The notes: generated from the sequence alone by a model not told the origin. A DNA stretch of 64,000 bases from an uncultured Paraglaciecola sp. (GCF_913020055.1 NZ_CAJWCF010000008.1:1-64000), one strand, 5' to 3'; shown: positions 37,407 to 46,701, counted from the stretch's first letter. Numbers and translations are program-made.

Positions 37407-37856
37407 ATGCATCAACATACAAATCACGACACCAGCACACAAGCTATGACCGAAGTGGCATTGGGATTATCAATGGCGTTTTTTTCTTTGTTAATCTTGG
37501 CCCTATTTTCTATTGGTTTACCTGACTCAACACAAAAAGAAGAACCATCATTAACAATTGATGAACAGCTAACACTAGCTGACAACAACGAAAAACCGTC
37601 TAAAAACCAAACCGCTGAAAGTAGAAAACAACAATACGTCTTTTACTTTAATCAGCAGTTTTATGATAAACAGCTCACTCGCTTAAATATCGACAACTTT
37701 AGCCGTTTTGAGACTCAACAACCTTTGATCCTTGCGGTACAAGACAACCTACCCTTGATAAAAATAATGGCTCTTCGTAAACAAATTAATCATCCACAGC
37801 TTTCCATAACCATGCTGGATAATAAGTGGCAATCGCAATTGGAGAAGATGCAATGA
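37407..37856 (+). CDS. Single-pass membrane protein with periplasmic domain (ExbD/MotB-like layout)
   Basis: About 149 residues from the ATG at 37407, which has GGAGG seven bases upstream. A short polar N-terminus, one membrane helix (about 17-39, VALGLSMAFFSLLILALFSI), then a low-complexity stretch and a small alpha/beta domain to the end. The layout recalls ExbD, TolR or MotB, including an acidic residue just before the helix, but no MotA/ExbB-like partner is near, so I do not claim a motor role. It overlaps the lytic transglycosylase gene by four bases. Confidence 0.6.
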   Translation: MHQHTNHDTSTQAMTEVALGLSMAFFSLLILALFSIGLPDSTQKEEPSLTIDEQLTLADNNEKPSKNQTAESRKQQYVFYFNQQFYDKQLTRLNIDNFSRFETQQPLILAVQDNLPLIKIMALRKQINHPQLSITMLDNKWQSQLEKMQ

Positions 37857-38650
37857 ACCCCAAATCAATAATTAAAGTGTTAAGTGTATTTGTGATGTTT
37901 TTAGCTCCAACAGCTTCGGCAACTTATTACTACGATACTGAAGATATTCAACAACAAGTCATTTCTGAAGCCAAACGGCAAAATCTAGCGCCATCATTAG
38001 CTTTAGCGATTGCCAAGGTTGAGTCCAACTTTAACCCCAATGCATTAAGCCACGCTGGAGCGAAAGGTGTGATGCAAATCATGCCGCGCACTGCAGAACA
38101 AGTATTTGGCGTGAATCAAAGCCGGTTATTTGAGCCTGATGTGAATATAAAGTTGGGAGTAAAATTTATTAAACAGTTACTTGAACGTTATGAAAACCGC
38201 TTGGATATTGCTTTATCACATTACAATGGTGGCTCTGGCGTGAAAAACAGGCAAGGCGAGCTCAAAGTGATACCCGCCACACGTAACTACGTGAATAAAG
38301 TACTCAACAGCCAACAAGCATTTTTGCAGCACGACAATCAATGGCTATCTACATCAGGGGGTAAACCACTGTATTTCACCTCTTTGTATAACGATACTGG
38401 AATAGCTCAAACGGATTCTACAATTATTGAACCCCACTCTGAAAATCCACAAATTGAAACCTTACGGGCGTTGCGATTACATAACATTACCCGTAATTAT
38501 CAAAGCACTAGCGCTCTCACCGGCAAAAACCAAACGACTCATTTCGCAAAGCCACACATCGCTGAAACCTCTCTCAAGACAAAAATGTCGAAAGTTAGAC
38601 TGTGGGAATCTATCTATACCAATCCACATAAACTGGTATTGCTAGATTAG
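37853..38650 (+). CDS. Lytic transglycosylase (SLT domain)
   Basis: About 265 residues from the ATG at 37853 (ATGA overlap with the previous stop). Signal peptide about 1-22 (ending TASAT). The SLT domain (about 35-160) shows the catalytic Glu in AIAKVESNFNPNA, GVMQIMPRTAEQVFG, VNIKLGVKFIKQLL and the substrate motif ALSHYNGGSG. It cleaves glycan strands of peptidoglycan. The C-terminal ~100 residues look disordered. Position inside an envelope operon suggests local opening of the wall for an assembly that crosses it. Confidence 0.92.
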   Translation: MNPKSIIKVLSVFVMFLAPTASATYYYDTEDIQQQVISEAKRQNLAPSLALAIAKVESNFNPNALSHAGAKGVMQIMPRTAEQVFGVNQSRLFEPDVNIKLGVKFIKQLLERYENRLDIALSHYNGGSGVKNRQGELKVIPATRNYVNKVLNSQQAFLQHDNQWLSTSGGKPLYFTSLYNDTGIAQTDSTIIEPHSENPQIETLRALRLHNITRNYQSTSALTGKNQTTHFAKPHIAETSLKTKMSKVRLWESIYTNPHKLVLLD

Positions 38651-38708
38651 GATCTGTTTATCCGTTAAATTAAAGACATAACAGTAGTAGCAATCTTAAT
38701 CAGGCCGA

Positions 38709-40271
38709 ATGAGCAAAATTATTAACTTTGGAATTAGCGAAACCTTAAAAGCGCTTTTTGCCCAGCTAAAAGAAACACCCAGCCAGCATGGGTATAAATA
38801 TCATGCCAAGGACGTGGAGCAATTATCCCAATACATTGTTTGTCGCAACTATGGATCGGTGTGTTATGAACTCAGTTTTCTTTGCTGGGCCGTAGTCAAC
38901 CATCCAGGTTATTCGTCATCACCTTTACTCAGTTTTTTTTGGCTAGAAGACAACCTGCAACCTAAACGTTTTCGTCAGGCATTTAATCAGCCAATACAAA
39001 CAGCTTCAGATAACATTATTATGGGCAAGGAACATTTACAGCTGCAAATCGGCGACATCGACTTTGCTATTTCCCCTACCCGCGTCAGTTTATTAGCCCT
39101 ATTGTTGGAGTTGATTACCAATATTGAGCCAGCTCAGTTGGCTAATATTGAAAAACGGCTGTTAGGTGCCAACAACCAAGCAATAAAACAAATGTCTTCT
39201 GAACTACAAAAGCTGATTTATGCCTACTTAAAAGAACATATTCCAGAAGCCAGTACCCAAGAACGTTTTCGAGCCATTAGCGGCTGGCTAAAACAACATA
39301 ACCTAACGGCTGCTAGACTCACCGATCAAGATGTACTGAATTTTTGGCTCAGCCCACCAGCACAACCTAGTTATATTAAATATTCCACAGTATTGGACGA
39401 TTTACTCGATGCGATAACCGCCATAGAAGTGGTCGAAAATACGCTTAATGCGGATTATGCCCTAAGTCTTGGTAACGATAGTGAGCAAGGGGAAATTAGT
39501 ACTGAGTGGGTGCAACAGACTTTATTTGAACAAGCTGAAAACAACATTGATTTAGGCTGGTTGTGTCGCTCACCCAAATTTTTAACTCTGGCGCAGTTTC
39601 AGCCAATGAAATCCTTATTAAGCCACGGGAAATTAGCGCGCCAATTACCTTTGTCCTTTTTGCGTTTAAGCATATTTGGTGGTTGGCAATCAGTATTAAT
39701 CCAGGCCAAAAGAAAGTCGTCTCAGGAATTGGCTGATAAACTTCAACAAAACCCCAACCGCCAATACTTAGATTATATAGCCGAACTCAATGACTCTGAG
39801 TCACAATGTAAACAAGTACAACAAATCATTGCCCACATATTTTACAGTCTTAATATTCCTTTATTTATTGGCATCATGCTCAAACAAATACCAACAGATT
39901 TGCAACAAACACTCAAAATATGGATGAGAGAGCAAATAGCCAATACAGCAGAGTCTGAAAGAAACCCTTTTGTGCACATCCAGCAATGGTTATCCCAGCA
40001 CCCAAAGGCACAATTTTGGTTAACTGAAGCGGAATTCCTGTTTAAAAACAATAATAAGGATGGATTTAAAAATATACCATCAGTTCCAGAGCTGGATATT
40101 TATCAGGATGGCAGCGAAGCACTCAACCATTGCCAAGAGTTAGTTGCCCGCTATTTGTTGGTCATAACAAAATTAAATCATGAAAACACTCAGTTAGCGG
40201 AAATTTATCGCTCTGACCTGTGCATATTCAGTAATAGATTTAAGCAAATATATGGAGCACCCGATGCCTGA
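38709..40271 (+). CDS. Large soluble protein of unknown function (operon member)
   Basis: A protein of 520 residues without signal peptide or membrane helix, so probably cytoplasmic. It is mainly helical, with Gln-rich stretches and a Trp/Tyr-rich region near 60-90 (LSFLCWAVVNHPGYSSSPLLSFF). It overlaps the next gene by eight bases, which argues for coupled function. I do not recognise a family. It may be an adaptor or effector for the cytoplasmic side of the system. Confidence 0.55.
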   Translation: MSKIINFGISETLKALFAQLKETPSQHGYKYHAKDVEQLSQYIVCRNYGSVCYELSFLCWAVVNHPGYSSSPLLSFFWLEDNLQPKRFRQAFNQPIQTASDNIIMGKEHLQLQIGDIDFAISPTRVSLLALLLELITNIEPAQLANIEKRLLGANNQAIKQMSSELQKLIYAYLKEHIPEASTQERFRAISGWLKQHNLTAARLTDQDVLNFWLSPPAQPSYIKYSTVLDDLLDAITAIEVVENTLNADYALSLGNDSEQGEISTEWVQQTLFEQAENNIDLGWLCRSPKFLTLAQFQPMKSLLSHGKLARQLPLSFLRLSIFGGWQSVLIQAKRKSSQELADKLQQNPNRQYLDYIAELNDSESQCKQVQQIIAHIFYSLNIPLFIGIMLKQIPTDLQQTLKIWMREQIANTAESERNPFVHIQQWLSQHPKAQFWLTEAEFLFKNNNKDGFKNIPSVPELDIYQDGSEALNHCQELVARYLLVITKLNHENTQLAEIYRSDLCIFSNRFKQIYGAPDA

Positions 40272-40809
40272 TCATCAATATCACATGCAGGAGCAACTAT
40301 TTACCGCCAAAACCTTGTACCGCGAGTTACATCAATTTGCGCCAGAAAAAAATAGTACTGGCAAACCTGTGCTGTTAAATGACTTAGTACAGTTGGCTGA
40401 AGGTAATCCACAAATTGATGGCCAGCAGGTTATGCAGCAAATTAATCAATCACTGCCACTGCGCCGTCAATATATGCAGTTGTTACAAAAATTGGCCTTT
40501 GCCAATAGCCCAGTGCAAGCAGCTGCCAGTTCAGTCGCTGAAATCAGCAGTCGTAAATCTGCAGAATTTGAATTGTTATTTAAGCGCGACAAACAATTTT
40601 CAGGACAGGTGTACGTGATACTTAAAATTCCACATTCAATTGAAAAGCATCACAACCAAGGCGTGCATGTGAATTGTTGTTCCGACAAAATAATATCTTC
40701 GATCCACTTCCCGCCTATTGTGGATGGTAAAACGCAGCTATTAATGGAAGAATCAGATCAGAAGTTTATAAACATGTTTGATGCTGAGTTTGCAATATAC
40801 CTATCCTAA
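40264..40809 (+). CDS. Small soluble protein of unknown function (operon member)
   Basis: About 181 residues from the ATG at 40264, supported by GGAG seven bases upstream. The first half is helical, the second half beta-rich (VYVILKIPHSIEKHHNQGVHVNC in pieces, then FPPIVDGKTQLLMEES). A Cys-Cys pair follows a His-rich turn. No signal peptide. Translational coupling to the 520-residue protein suggests that the two form a complex. No family recognised. Confidence 0.55.
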   Translation: MPDHQYHMQEQLFTAKTLYRELHQFAPEKNSTGKPVLLNDLVQLAEGNPQIDGQQVMQQINQSLPLRRQYMQLLQKLAFANSPVQAAASSVAEISSRKSAEFELLFKRDKQFSGQVYVILKIPHSIEKHHNQGVHVNCCSDKIISSIHFPPIVDGKTQLLMEESDQKFINMFDAEFAIYLS

Positions 40810-40875
40810 CAATGACATTAGAGTTAAGTCGCCTTTGTTTGCTGTTTTGATATTAATGGCAGGGAACCAAGTTAG

Positions 40876-42045
40876 ATGAAAACTCATATATTTATCGCCA
40901 CCACTCAAGGCTTAGTAGCGATACAAAATATCACGCCTATTGATGACGAAGACATTAGCTCTGTTGTATCCGTTAATGGCACTTCAACTACCGCCAATAT
41001 CAGCAGCAGTTACCACAACTTTGTCAAAAAAGGCGTGGGCATTATCCATAAGATGTTTGGCGCCTGCAGTTATCGAGTGGATATCAGTGCGCGAATAGAC
41101 CAAGGTAATAGTTGGCAAGTCGCCATGTATTTAGCTCACCTAGCCCAAGCAAAAGGTATATTAGGCAATGGCGAAGTTAGACAAGGTGACAGGGTTATTT
41201 GTGCCACTGGCGAGGTCAATACCACTAACCTTCAAGTACTTGCTGTTAATGAAGTCCCGGTTAAATTTGAGCTGGCTCAATCACAACTGACGCAATGGAC
41301 AGCGCTTGGCGCTGAAGTACAGTTTTTATTACCACAAGCCAATCAATCTGAAATACAACCAAACACTTATATCAAGCTAATTAGTAACCTCGAACAAGCA
41401 GCTACTGCATTGCCAAACAGCATACAAGAGCAATCAACATCTAATATAAAAACAAAAAAGTTAGTAAGTAATAACTCTCGGTACATTATCACTGGTGTAG
41501 TAGTATTATTGGTATTGGCGATGTTTTTTGGACTCAGTAAATTTATACCTTCCGATAATAGTACTCAGCAAAGTGTGGCTGAAAAAAACAATATATCTAC
41601 AGGCGACACCAACCTAAAAATACAATTAGTCGCCCAACTAAAACAAAGTAAAACCTGCGCCCAAACATCTAGTCAAAGTTTATCTCTAAGCAATAAATCC
41701 TTTGCTGAATTGGCACTCAGTCAACTCTGTGAATTACATCTGCAAACACCTCAAGCTATCGGTCAACTATTGCTCATCGCACAAGATGCCTACACAGTCC
41801 TACCGCTGAAACGTAACCAACCAGGTTGGCAAATTCCCCTGCCTAAAAATCGCTTAGCAGACCGCAGTTATTTTTTAGTTACTATCGTTAATCCCCTTAG
41901 TGAAGAAAAAATCGAAAAGTTACGGCTTTATCGTGAGGCCATGGCTAAACCAACGATGCTGACTGAAGCAGCGCTAGTGATTTGGTTGCAAACACAAGAT
42001 GTAGAATTTACTGTTTATAGTCATAAGTTGGTGCTGAAGGAATGA
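40876..42045 (+). CDS. Membrane protein with a Lon-protease (S16)-like N-terminal domain
   Basis: A protein of 389 residues. The N-terminal ~165 residues resemble the proteolytic domain of Lon: a beta strand VDISARID, then QGNSWQVAMYLAHLAQAKG (compare Lon GPSAGVAMATALVSALTG), ICATGEVNTTNLQVLAV (Lon MTGEITLRGRVLPIGG), VPVKFELAQ and AEVQFLLPQANQ (Lon VLIPKEN). The candidate catalytic pair is Ser79 and Lys130, the positions used in Lon. No AAA+ domain is present. One membrane helix lies at about 202-224, and a C-terminal domain of 150 residues follows, presumably periplasmic with two Cys. It shares four bases with ydbH. The Lon resemblance is read by eye and needs a structure comparison. Confidence 0.6.
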   Translation: MKTHIFIATTQGLVAIQNITPIDDEDISSVVSVNGTSTTANISSSYHNFVKKGVGIIHKMFGACSYRVDISARIDQGNSWQVAMYLAHLAQAKGILGNGEVRQGDRVICATGEVNTTNLQVLAVNEVPVKFELAQSQLTQWTALGAEVQFLLPQANQSEIQPNTYIKLISNLEQAATALPNSIQEQSTSNIKTKKLVSNNSRYIITGVVVLLVLAMFFGLSKFIPSDNSTQQSVAEKNNISTGDTNLKIQLVAQLKQSKTCAQTSSQSLSLSNKSFAELALSQLCELHLQTPQAIGQLLLIAQDAYTVLPLKRNQPGWQIPLPKNRLADRSYFLVTIVNPLSEEKIEKLRLYREAMAKPTMLTEAALVIWLQTQDVEFTVYSHKLVLKE

Positions 42046-44585
42046 CAGTATTTTTTCGGGGAAAACGCCTGAGTAAAAAATGGTTTGGACTTTTGCTGTG
42101 CTGCACTTTGCTGGCTACAGTGATCATTTATCGCCAACCTATTGCTATCAAAAGCATTGAACATTTGACTCAATCACAAAATATATCCGTTACCTGCTTA
42201 AGCTTTATCTTAGATTGGCAACTAAACATTAATATTCAACAAATGTGTTTAGCTTCACCAAAAGGAAAAGTTTTTATACAAAAAGCATTTTGGCAGCCAT
42301 GGTCCAATGTTTTAAGTATTGAACAAATAACAATCACACACATTGAACAACTAGCGACTGATAATAAGGTGATTGAAACTCCACTAAATGGCCAGCAAGC
42401 AATTGCACTTAACCTACCTGACTCGTTACCAAAACTAAACATTTCAAGTCTCAAAATTGACTCTTTTGTTTTACTTCAGCCCTTACAGTTAAGTGTAAAC
42501 TCGGTTTCAGATAACAAACTGAATATCACAGGCGATGTAAATGCCTCGCTTGAGGTTTACCCAAATACTGTAGTTGGAAATATAGAATGGAATTTATCCG
42601 ACCTCGCAAAATGGATACCCCAAGCACAGAAATTCTATCAAGATAACGCCGAACAATTGCAGGATGCGGCCTTAGATACAGCCCAAATAAAAACTAATAT
42701 CACTTTTGATGGCATGGCTTTACATGCAGAAAACAGCGTAGATATAGCAAGTGTTATTCATGTTTCAAACTGCCCAATTGACGCGATTTTACAAGGAGAT
42801 GTGTTAGTTGATATAAGCCTCAGGAGTCTTAAAATCAGCTTGAATTTAAGCCAACTTAACAACGATATTTCTATAGTTAATTGCCCATTAATAACAGATT
42901 ATTTTGCCAAAGATGACGTGCCTCAGTTGTCTTTTCTGTTTCCTCAAGAAATGACTATTAGTCAAACGCATGTAGAGCTTGGCGAATTACGTATTATCGA
43001 CAAGCAAAATACACATCGAAGTATCATTCTTAAAGCTTTGAATTATAAAGCAACAGGTCTACTTGAAGTTGACTACACCACCTCAATTAGACAGGCTTTA
43101 AAGACAAAAAAAATACATGGAGGAATGCTGGATTTACAGGGGGTGGGCAATCTTTCTGTCGATCTCTCAACTGTGCATACTCAAGATACAAAACTGCCAA
43201 TCGATTTTAAAATTACTAATAGTAACAACCAATTAGTAATAAACGATTTTCAGATGGACTCTTTGTTGATCGGCAAGTTAACAATGGAATTTTCCTTACA
43301 CGAAAACGCACCTAATCAACTTAAACTGCAGGGAAATATTAATAGCCAAGATATACAGATGGGCGCCGTTAAGCTTGCAAAAACAAGTAGCCTATTTTCT
43401 ATTACAGGCGATAATTTTAATGATTTGCAATTGAGTATAGACAATCAACTATCTCAGATTTCTCACCCTGAATTCAGATTACATAACCTTGCCAATCACC
43501 TAGATTTGAATATACAGAAATTTGACACCCTGAGCTTTTCAGGGAACTCAACTATCACAAAACTAACGACGCAAAACATCAACTTGTTGCCAATTGATTT
43601 AGTGCACAAAGGGCAAGCAAGTTTGGCGAATATGACTGTATCTAGTCAGCATGACATTGGTTTTAAGCAAGGTTTTTCGATTCAGCTTGAACAGCAGCAA
43701 ACTCAGGCAAAAGTACATGTAAACCAACAAGATATCGCTAGTTTGCAACACATCATTTCACAGTTGGAAAACGCACTGTTGATTAAAGAAGGTAAACTTT
43801 CAGCCAGTATTGCTTTTGCTTTACCCAAAGAAGGTGAACCATTCTTTGCCCAAGGAAAGTCAGACTTTAAAGGGGTAACCATAAAGTATCAAGACTATGT
43901 GCTAAATAACATCACTTACCAAACACCACTCACATTTGATTCAGCAGGTCTTCAGCTAGCCGAATCTACTCTACACATAGATTCAATTGAAGCTGGAGTG
44001 TCTATTGAAAAACTTCAAGCGCTGGTTATTGCAAAAGACAGCGTATTTCGTTTAAGCCAAATTCACGGAGAAATATTTAATGGTAAGTTTTCATCCAGTC
44101 AATTGTGGTTAGATGGACGCGAGCAAGAATTCGATATCAATTTTCAGGGTATTGATTTGTCTCAGGTAGTGGCATTACAACAACAACCCGGAATCAAAAT
44201 CACTGGGAATATTGATGGCGATTTACCCATGTTGATGAATACACATGGACTCAGTATAGATAAAGGCTGGGCGTCGAGTCTTTCAGGTGGGAAGTTGACT
44301 ATAATAGATAATCCGTCCTTTGATTCTATTAAAGTCCAACAGCCTGAATTAGCCTTGCTGGAAAATATTGACTTCAGCCAATTAGAAAGCAAAATAAAGC
44401 TTAATCCAGATGGTTGGGTGTTTTTTGATTTTGCTTTACAGGGTAATAACCCTGACAAAAAGCAAAGTGTTAATTTAAATTATAGTCATCAAGAAAATGT
44501 ATTGGCTTTATTAGAGTCAATACGATTAGTTAAGTCAGTAGAAAATAGAATTGAACAGAAAATAACCCAAGGTAAGAAAAAGTGA
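42042..44585 (+). CDS. ydbH: YdbH-family inter-membrane phospholipid transport protein (AsmA-like)
   Basis: A protein of 847 residues, close to the 879 of E. coli YdbH. One N-terminal membrane helix (about 12-30) is followed by a long repetitive beta-strand region, as expected for AsmA-clan bridge proteins that carry phospholipids across the periplasm. Family cues near the end include FDINFQGIDLSQVVALQQ, ITGNIDGDLPM and a final basic helix. Its identity is secured by the next two genes, which are unmistakable YnbE and YdbL homologues in the same order as in E. coli. It is joined to the upstream gene by ATGA and to ynbE by GTGA overlaps. Confidence 0.85.
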   Translation: MTVFFRGKRLSKKWFGLLLCCTLLATVIIYRQPIAIKSIEHLTQSQNISVTCLSFILDWQLNINIQQMCLASPKGKVFIQKAFWQPWSNVLSIEQITITHIEQLATDNKVIETPLNGQQAIALNLPDSLPKLNISSLKIDSFVLLQPLQLSVNSVSDNKLNITGDVNASLEVYPNTVVGNIEWNLSDLAKWIPQAQKFYQDNAEQLQDAALDTAQIKTNITFDGMALHAENSVDIASVIHVSNCPIDAILQGDVLVDISLRSLKISLNLSQLNNDISIVNCPLITDYFAKDDVPQLSFLFPQEMTISQTHVELGELRIIDKQNTHRSIILKALNYKATGLLEVDYTTSIRQALKTKKIHGGMLDLQGVGNLSVDLSTVHTQDTKLPIDFKITNSNNQLVINDFQMDSLLIGKLTMEFSLHENAPNQLKLQGNINSQDIQMGAVKLAKTSSLFSITGDNFNDLQLSIDNQLSQISHPEFRLHNLANHLDLNIQKFDTLSFSGNSTITKLTTQNINLLPIDLVHKGQASLANMTVSSQHDIGFKQGFSIQLEQQQTQAKVHVNQQDIASLQHIISQLENALLIKEGKLSASIAFALPKEGEPFFAQGKSDFKGVTIKYQDYVLNNITYQTPLTFDSAGLQLAESTLHIDSIEAGVSIEKLQALVIAKDSVFRLSQIHGEIFNGKFSSSQLWLDGREQEFDINFQGIDLSQVVALQQQPGIKITGNIDGDLPMLMNTHGLSIDKGWASSLSGGKLTIIDNPSFDSIKVQQPELALLENIDFSQLESKIKLNPDGWVFFDFALQGNNPDKKQSVNLNYSHQENVLALLESIRLVKSVENRIEQKITQGKKK

Positions 44586-44764
44586 AAATATTATATTTAG
44601 GACTTGTGGCGACAGGGTTTCTAAGTGCTTGTACCCATACAGTACAAGTTGAAACAAAAGAGCCAATTACTATCAATATTAATGTAAAAATTGATCACGA
44701 AATTCGAGTGAAAGTTGATAAAGAACTTGATGACGTATTTAGTGAAGACAGTAATTTGTTTTAA
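44582..44764 (+). CDS. ynbE: YnbE-like outer membrane lipoprotein
   Basis: A protein of 60 residues, GTG start overlapping the ydbH stop. Lipobox LSAC with Cys at residue 17. The mature part TKEPITININVKIDHEI then RVKVDKELDD and the ending DSNLF match E. coli YnbE (61 residues) almost throughout. YnbE forms a beta-stacked multimer that meets the C-terminus of YdbH at the outer membrane. Confidence 0.92.
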   Translation: MKILYLGLVATGFLSACTHTVQVETKEPITININVKIDHEIRVKVDKELDDVFSEDSNLF

Positions 44765-44784
44765 GCCAATTTAGGAATAACTTT

Positions 44785-45111
44785 ATGAAAACCAAAATAA
44801 TTTTTAAATCCCTTGTTATTGTCAGTTTACTATTTAGCAGTTTTGTTTTCGCTATAGGTTTAGGTGAAGCGAAAGACCAAGGTCTAGTGGGCGAAAAAGA
44901 TAATGGCTATTTAGGTTTAGTGATAGCAAAAGCTGAGACACAAAGTTTAGTAGATGATATCAACGCTAAGCGCAAAGAAGTGTATTTAAAACTCGCGGCG
45001 AAAAATGGTATTACCTTGCAACAAATAGAAAAATTAGCCGCTCAGAAAGCTTATGAAAAGACTAGCTCTGGTCATTACCTTTGGGTAAGTGGTAAATGGA
45101 CTACAAAATAA
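44785..45111 (+). CDS. ydbL: YdbL-like periplasmic protein (DUF1318)
   Basis: A protein of 108 residues. Signal peptide about 1-23 (ending FVFAI). The mature part has GEAKDQGLVGEKDNGYLGLV and VDDINAKRKEVYLKLAAKNG, both family signatures, and ends GKWTTK like E. coli YdbL (GKWVRKF). In E. coli YdbL modulates YdbH-YnbE assembly. It is the last gene of the long plus-strand operon, 20 bases after ynbE. Confidence 0.92.
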   Translation: MKTKIIFKSLVIVSLLFSSFVFAIGLGEAKDQGLVGEKDNGYLGLVIAKAETQSLVDDINAKRKEVYLKLAAKNGITLQQIEKLAAQKAYEKTSSGHYLWVSGKWTTK

Positions 45112-45418
45112 GATAGGGTTTGTAGCGTTCTAGTTTGTTCTTTTTTATTGGATTACCCAAGTTACATACAGAGAATACTCTGCAAAACCAACTTGCAAAT
45201 ACACTAAGCCCAGTAGCCTACAGCAGTACATTTTTTGCTGCTGTAAGGCAAAAACACTTTTGACGAATCGTTTTTTTGTTTAGATAAATACAAAGCGCCG
45301 CCGCTCAAGATGAAGGTATGCTCGGCCCATACTTAAAAATGCATAAGCATTTCCCCCTTCACTGCTTTATAATCCCCCACAATTCCCAAGCCAACGATAA
45401 AACAAGGCTTAAACATAC
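45112..45418. other. Intergenic region before srmB
   Basis: About 300 bases without a gene. A short hairpin-like repeat (CAGCAG...CTGCTG around 45220-45245) has T runs nearby and may end the ydbL transcript. A long 5' leader is common for RNA helicase genes, but I cannot show one here. Confidence 0.4.
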
Positions 45419-46684
45419 ATGTTTGATCAATTAGAACTAGACGATGACCTAATTCACGCAGTAGCGGACTTAGGTTATAAAGAGCCAACCAGTATCCAAT
45501 CACTGGTCATACCCGAAGCTATGAATGGCAAAGATATATTAGCCTCTGCCCCAACAGGTACAGGAAAAACAGCAGCATTTCTATTACCTGCTTGCCAATT
45601 TTTATTGGATTACCCAAGACGTCAACCGGGCTCGACGCGGATTTTGATCCTCACCCCAACCCGAGAATTGGCATTACAAATTTTTGAACAAGCCAAAGCT
45701 ATCAGTAAATATGTACCTCATATCGCATGTGGTGTGATCACAGGTGGCATCAACTACGGTACTGACCGTGATTTGTTAGAAAAAAATCTGGATATTTTGG
45801 TCGCCACACCGGGTCGTTTATTCGAACATATTGAAAAAGAAAGTTTTGATTGCCGTGATATCGAATGTCTTATTTTAGATGAAGCTGACCGTATGTTGGA
45901 TATGGGCTTTTCACCTGTAGTAAACCAAATTGCTGCAGAAGCACGCTGGCGCAAACAAACCATGTTGTTTTCAGCCACACTTGAAGGCTCGGGTATTGCT
46001 CGTTTTTCTGATGAATTGCTAAACGAACCAGTTGAATTAGAAGCAGATTCAAGCCGTAAAGAGAAAGGTATTATCCACCAGTGGATCCATCTGGCAGATG
46101 ACGCTATACATAAACTGGATTTGTTAACTCATATCCTAAGTAGCCAAGTAGAAACAGCTATTGTGTTTGTGAAAACGCGAGAACGCTTAGCCACCTTAGT
46201 CGGCCAATTACAATCAGTCGATATTGACTGTTGTTGGTTGCAGGGAGAAATGCCACAAGACAAACGTAACGAAGCTATGGAGCGATTTCGCACCGGTGAT
46301 GTAAAGATATTGATCGCCACAGATGTTGCCGCTAGAGGCATAGACGTAGACAATATTAGTCATGTAATTAACTATGATATGCCACGTACAGCCGACGTGT
46401 ATGTGCACCGTATTGGTCGTACAGGACGTGCCGGTAACAAAGGCACGGCAATTTCTATCGTAGAAGCTCACGACATTGGCATAGTGCCAAAAATTGAACG
46501 TTACACAGAACAAGTGTTAAAACGCAGGATTATTGCCGAATTACGTCCTGCCAACAAAGAAGCCAAACCACCGACTAAGAAAAAAGTCAGTAATAAGACT
46601 AAAAAGGCGGTTATTAAAGCTAAACGTACCGCCAAAATCAAAAAGCGTAAAAATAAAGGTCGAGGTAAAAAGGCCCCGTCCTAA
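45419..46684 (+). CDS. srmB: ATP-dependent RNA helicase SrmB
   Basis: A protein of 421 residues with all DEAD-box motifs: Q motif (GYKEPTSIQ), Walker A APTGTGKTAAF, PTRELA, TGG, TPGR, DEAD (LILDEADRMLDMGF), SAT, and in the second RecA lobe ATDVAARGID and HRIGRTGRAG. The phrases ARWRKQTMLFSATLEG and LDYPRR are nearly identical to E. coli SrmB, which helps early 50S ribosome assembly. The Lys-rich C-terminal tail (about 365-421) is a typical RNA-binding extension. Confidence 0.93.
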   Translation: MFDQLELDDDLIHAVADLGYKEPTSIQSLVIPEAMNGKDILASAPTGTGKTAAFLLPACQFLLDYPRRQPGSTRILILTPTRELALQIFEQAKAISKYVPHIACGVITGGINYGTDRDLLEKNLDILVATPGRLFEHIEKESFDCRDIECLILDEADRMLDMGFSPVVNQIAAEARWRKQTMLFSATLEGSGIARFSDELLNEPVELEADSSRKEKGIIHQWIHLADDAIHKLDLLTHILSSQVETAIVFVKTRERLATLVGQLQSVDIDCCWLQGEMPQDKRNEAMERFRTGDVKILIATDVAARGIDVDNISHVINYDMPRTADVYVHRIGRTGRAGNKGTAISIVEAHDIGIVPKIERYTEQVLKRRIIAELRPANKEAKPPTKKKVSNKTKKAVIKAKRTAKIKKRKNKGRGKKAPS

Positions 46685-46701
46685 TTTTTTCAGGCTATGA
46701 G

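Noticed and set aside
37407-37856. MotB/ZorB-like motor subunit of a Zorya-type defence system
   Set aside because: Only the one-helix layout fits. No MotA/ZorA-like partner or helicase/nuclease gene is nearby, and the neighbours are envelope proteins.
38427-38645. Plus-strand frame of 72 codons inside the lytic transglycosylase gene
   Set aside because: Lies within a confident gene in another frame and shows no domain or ribosome site.
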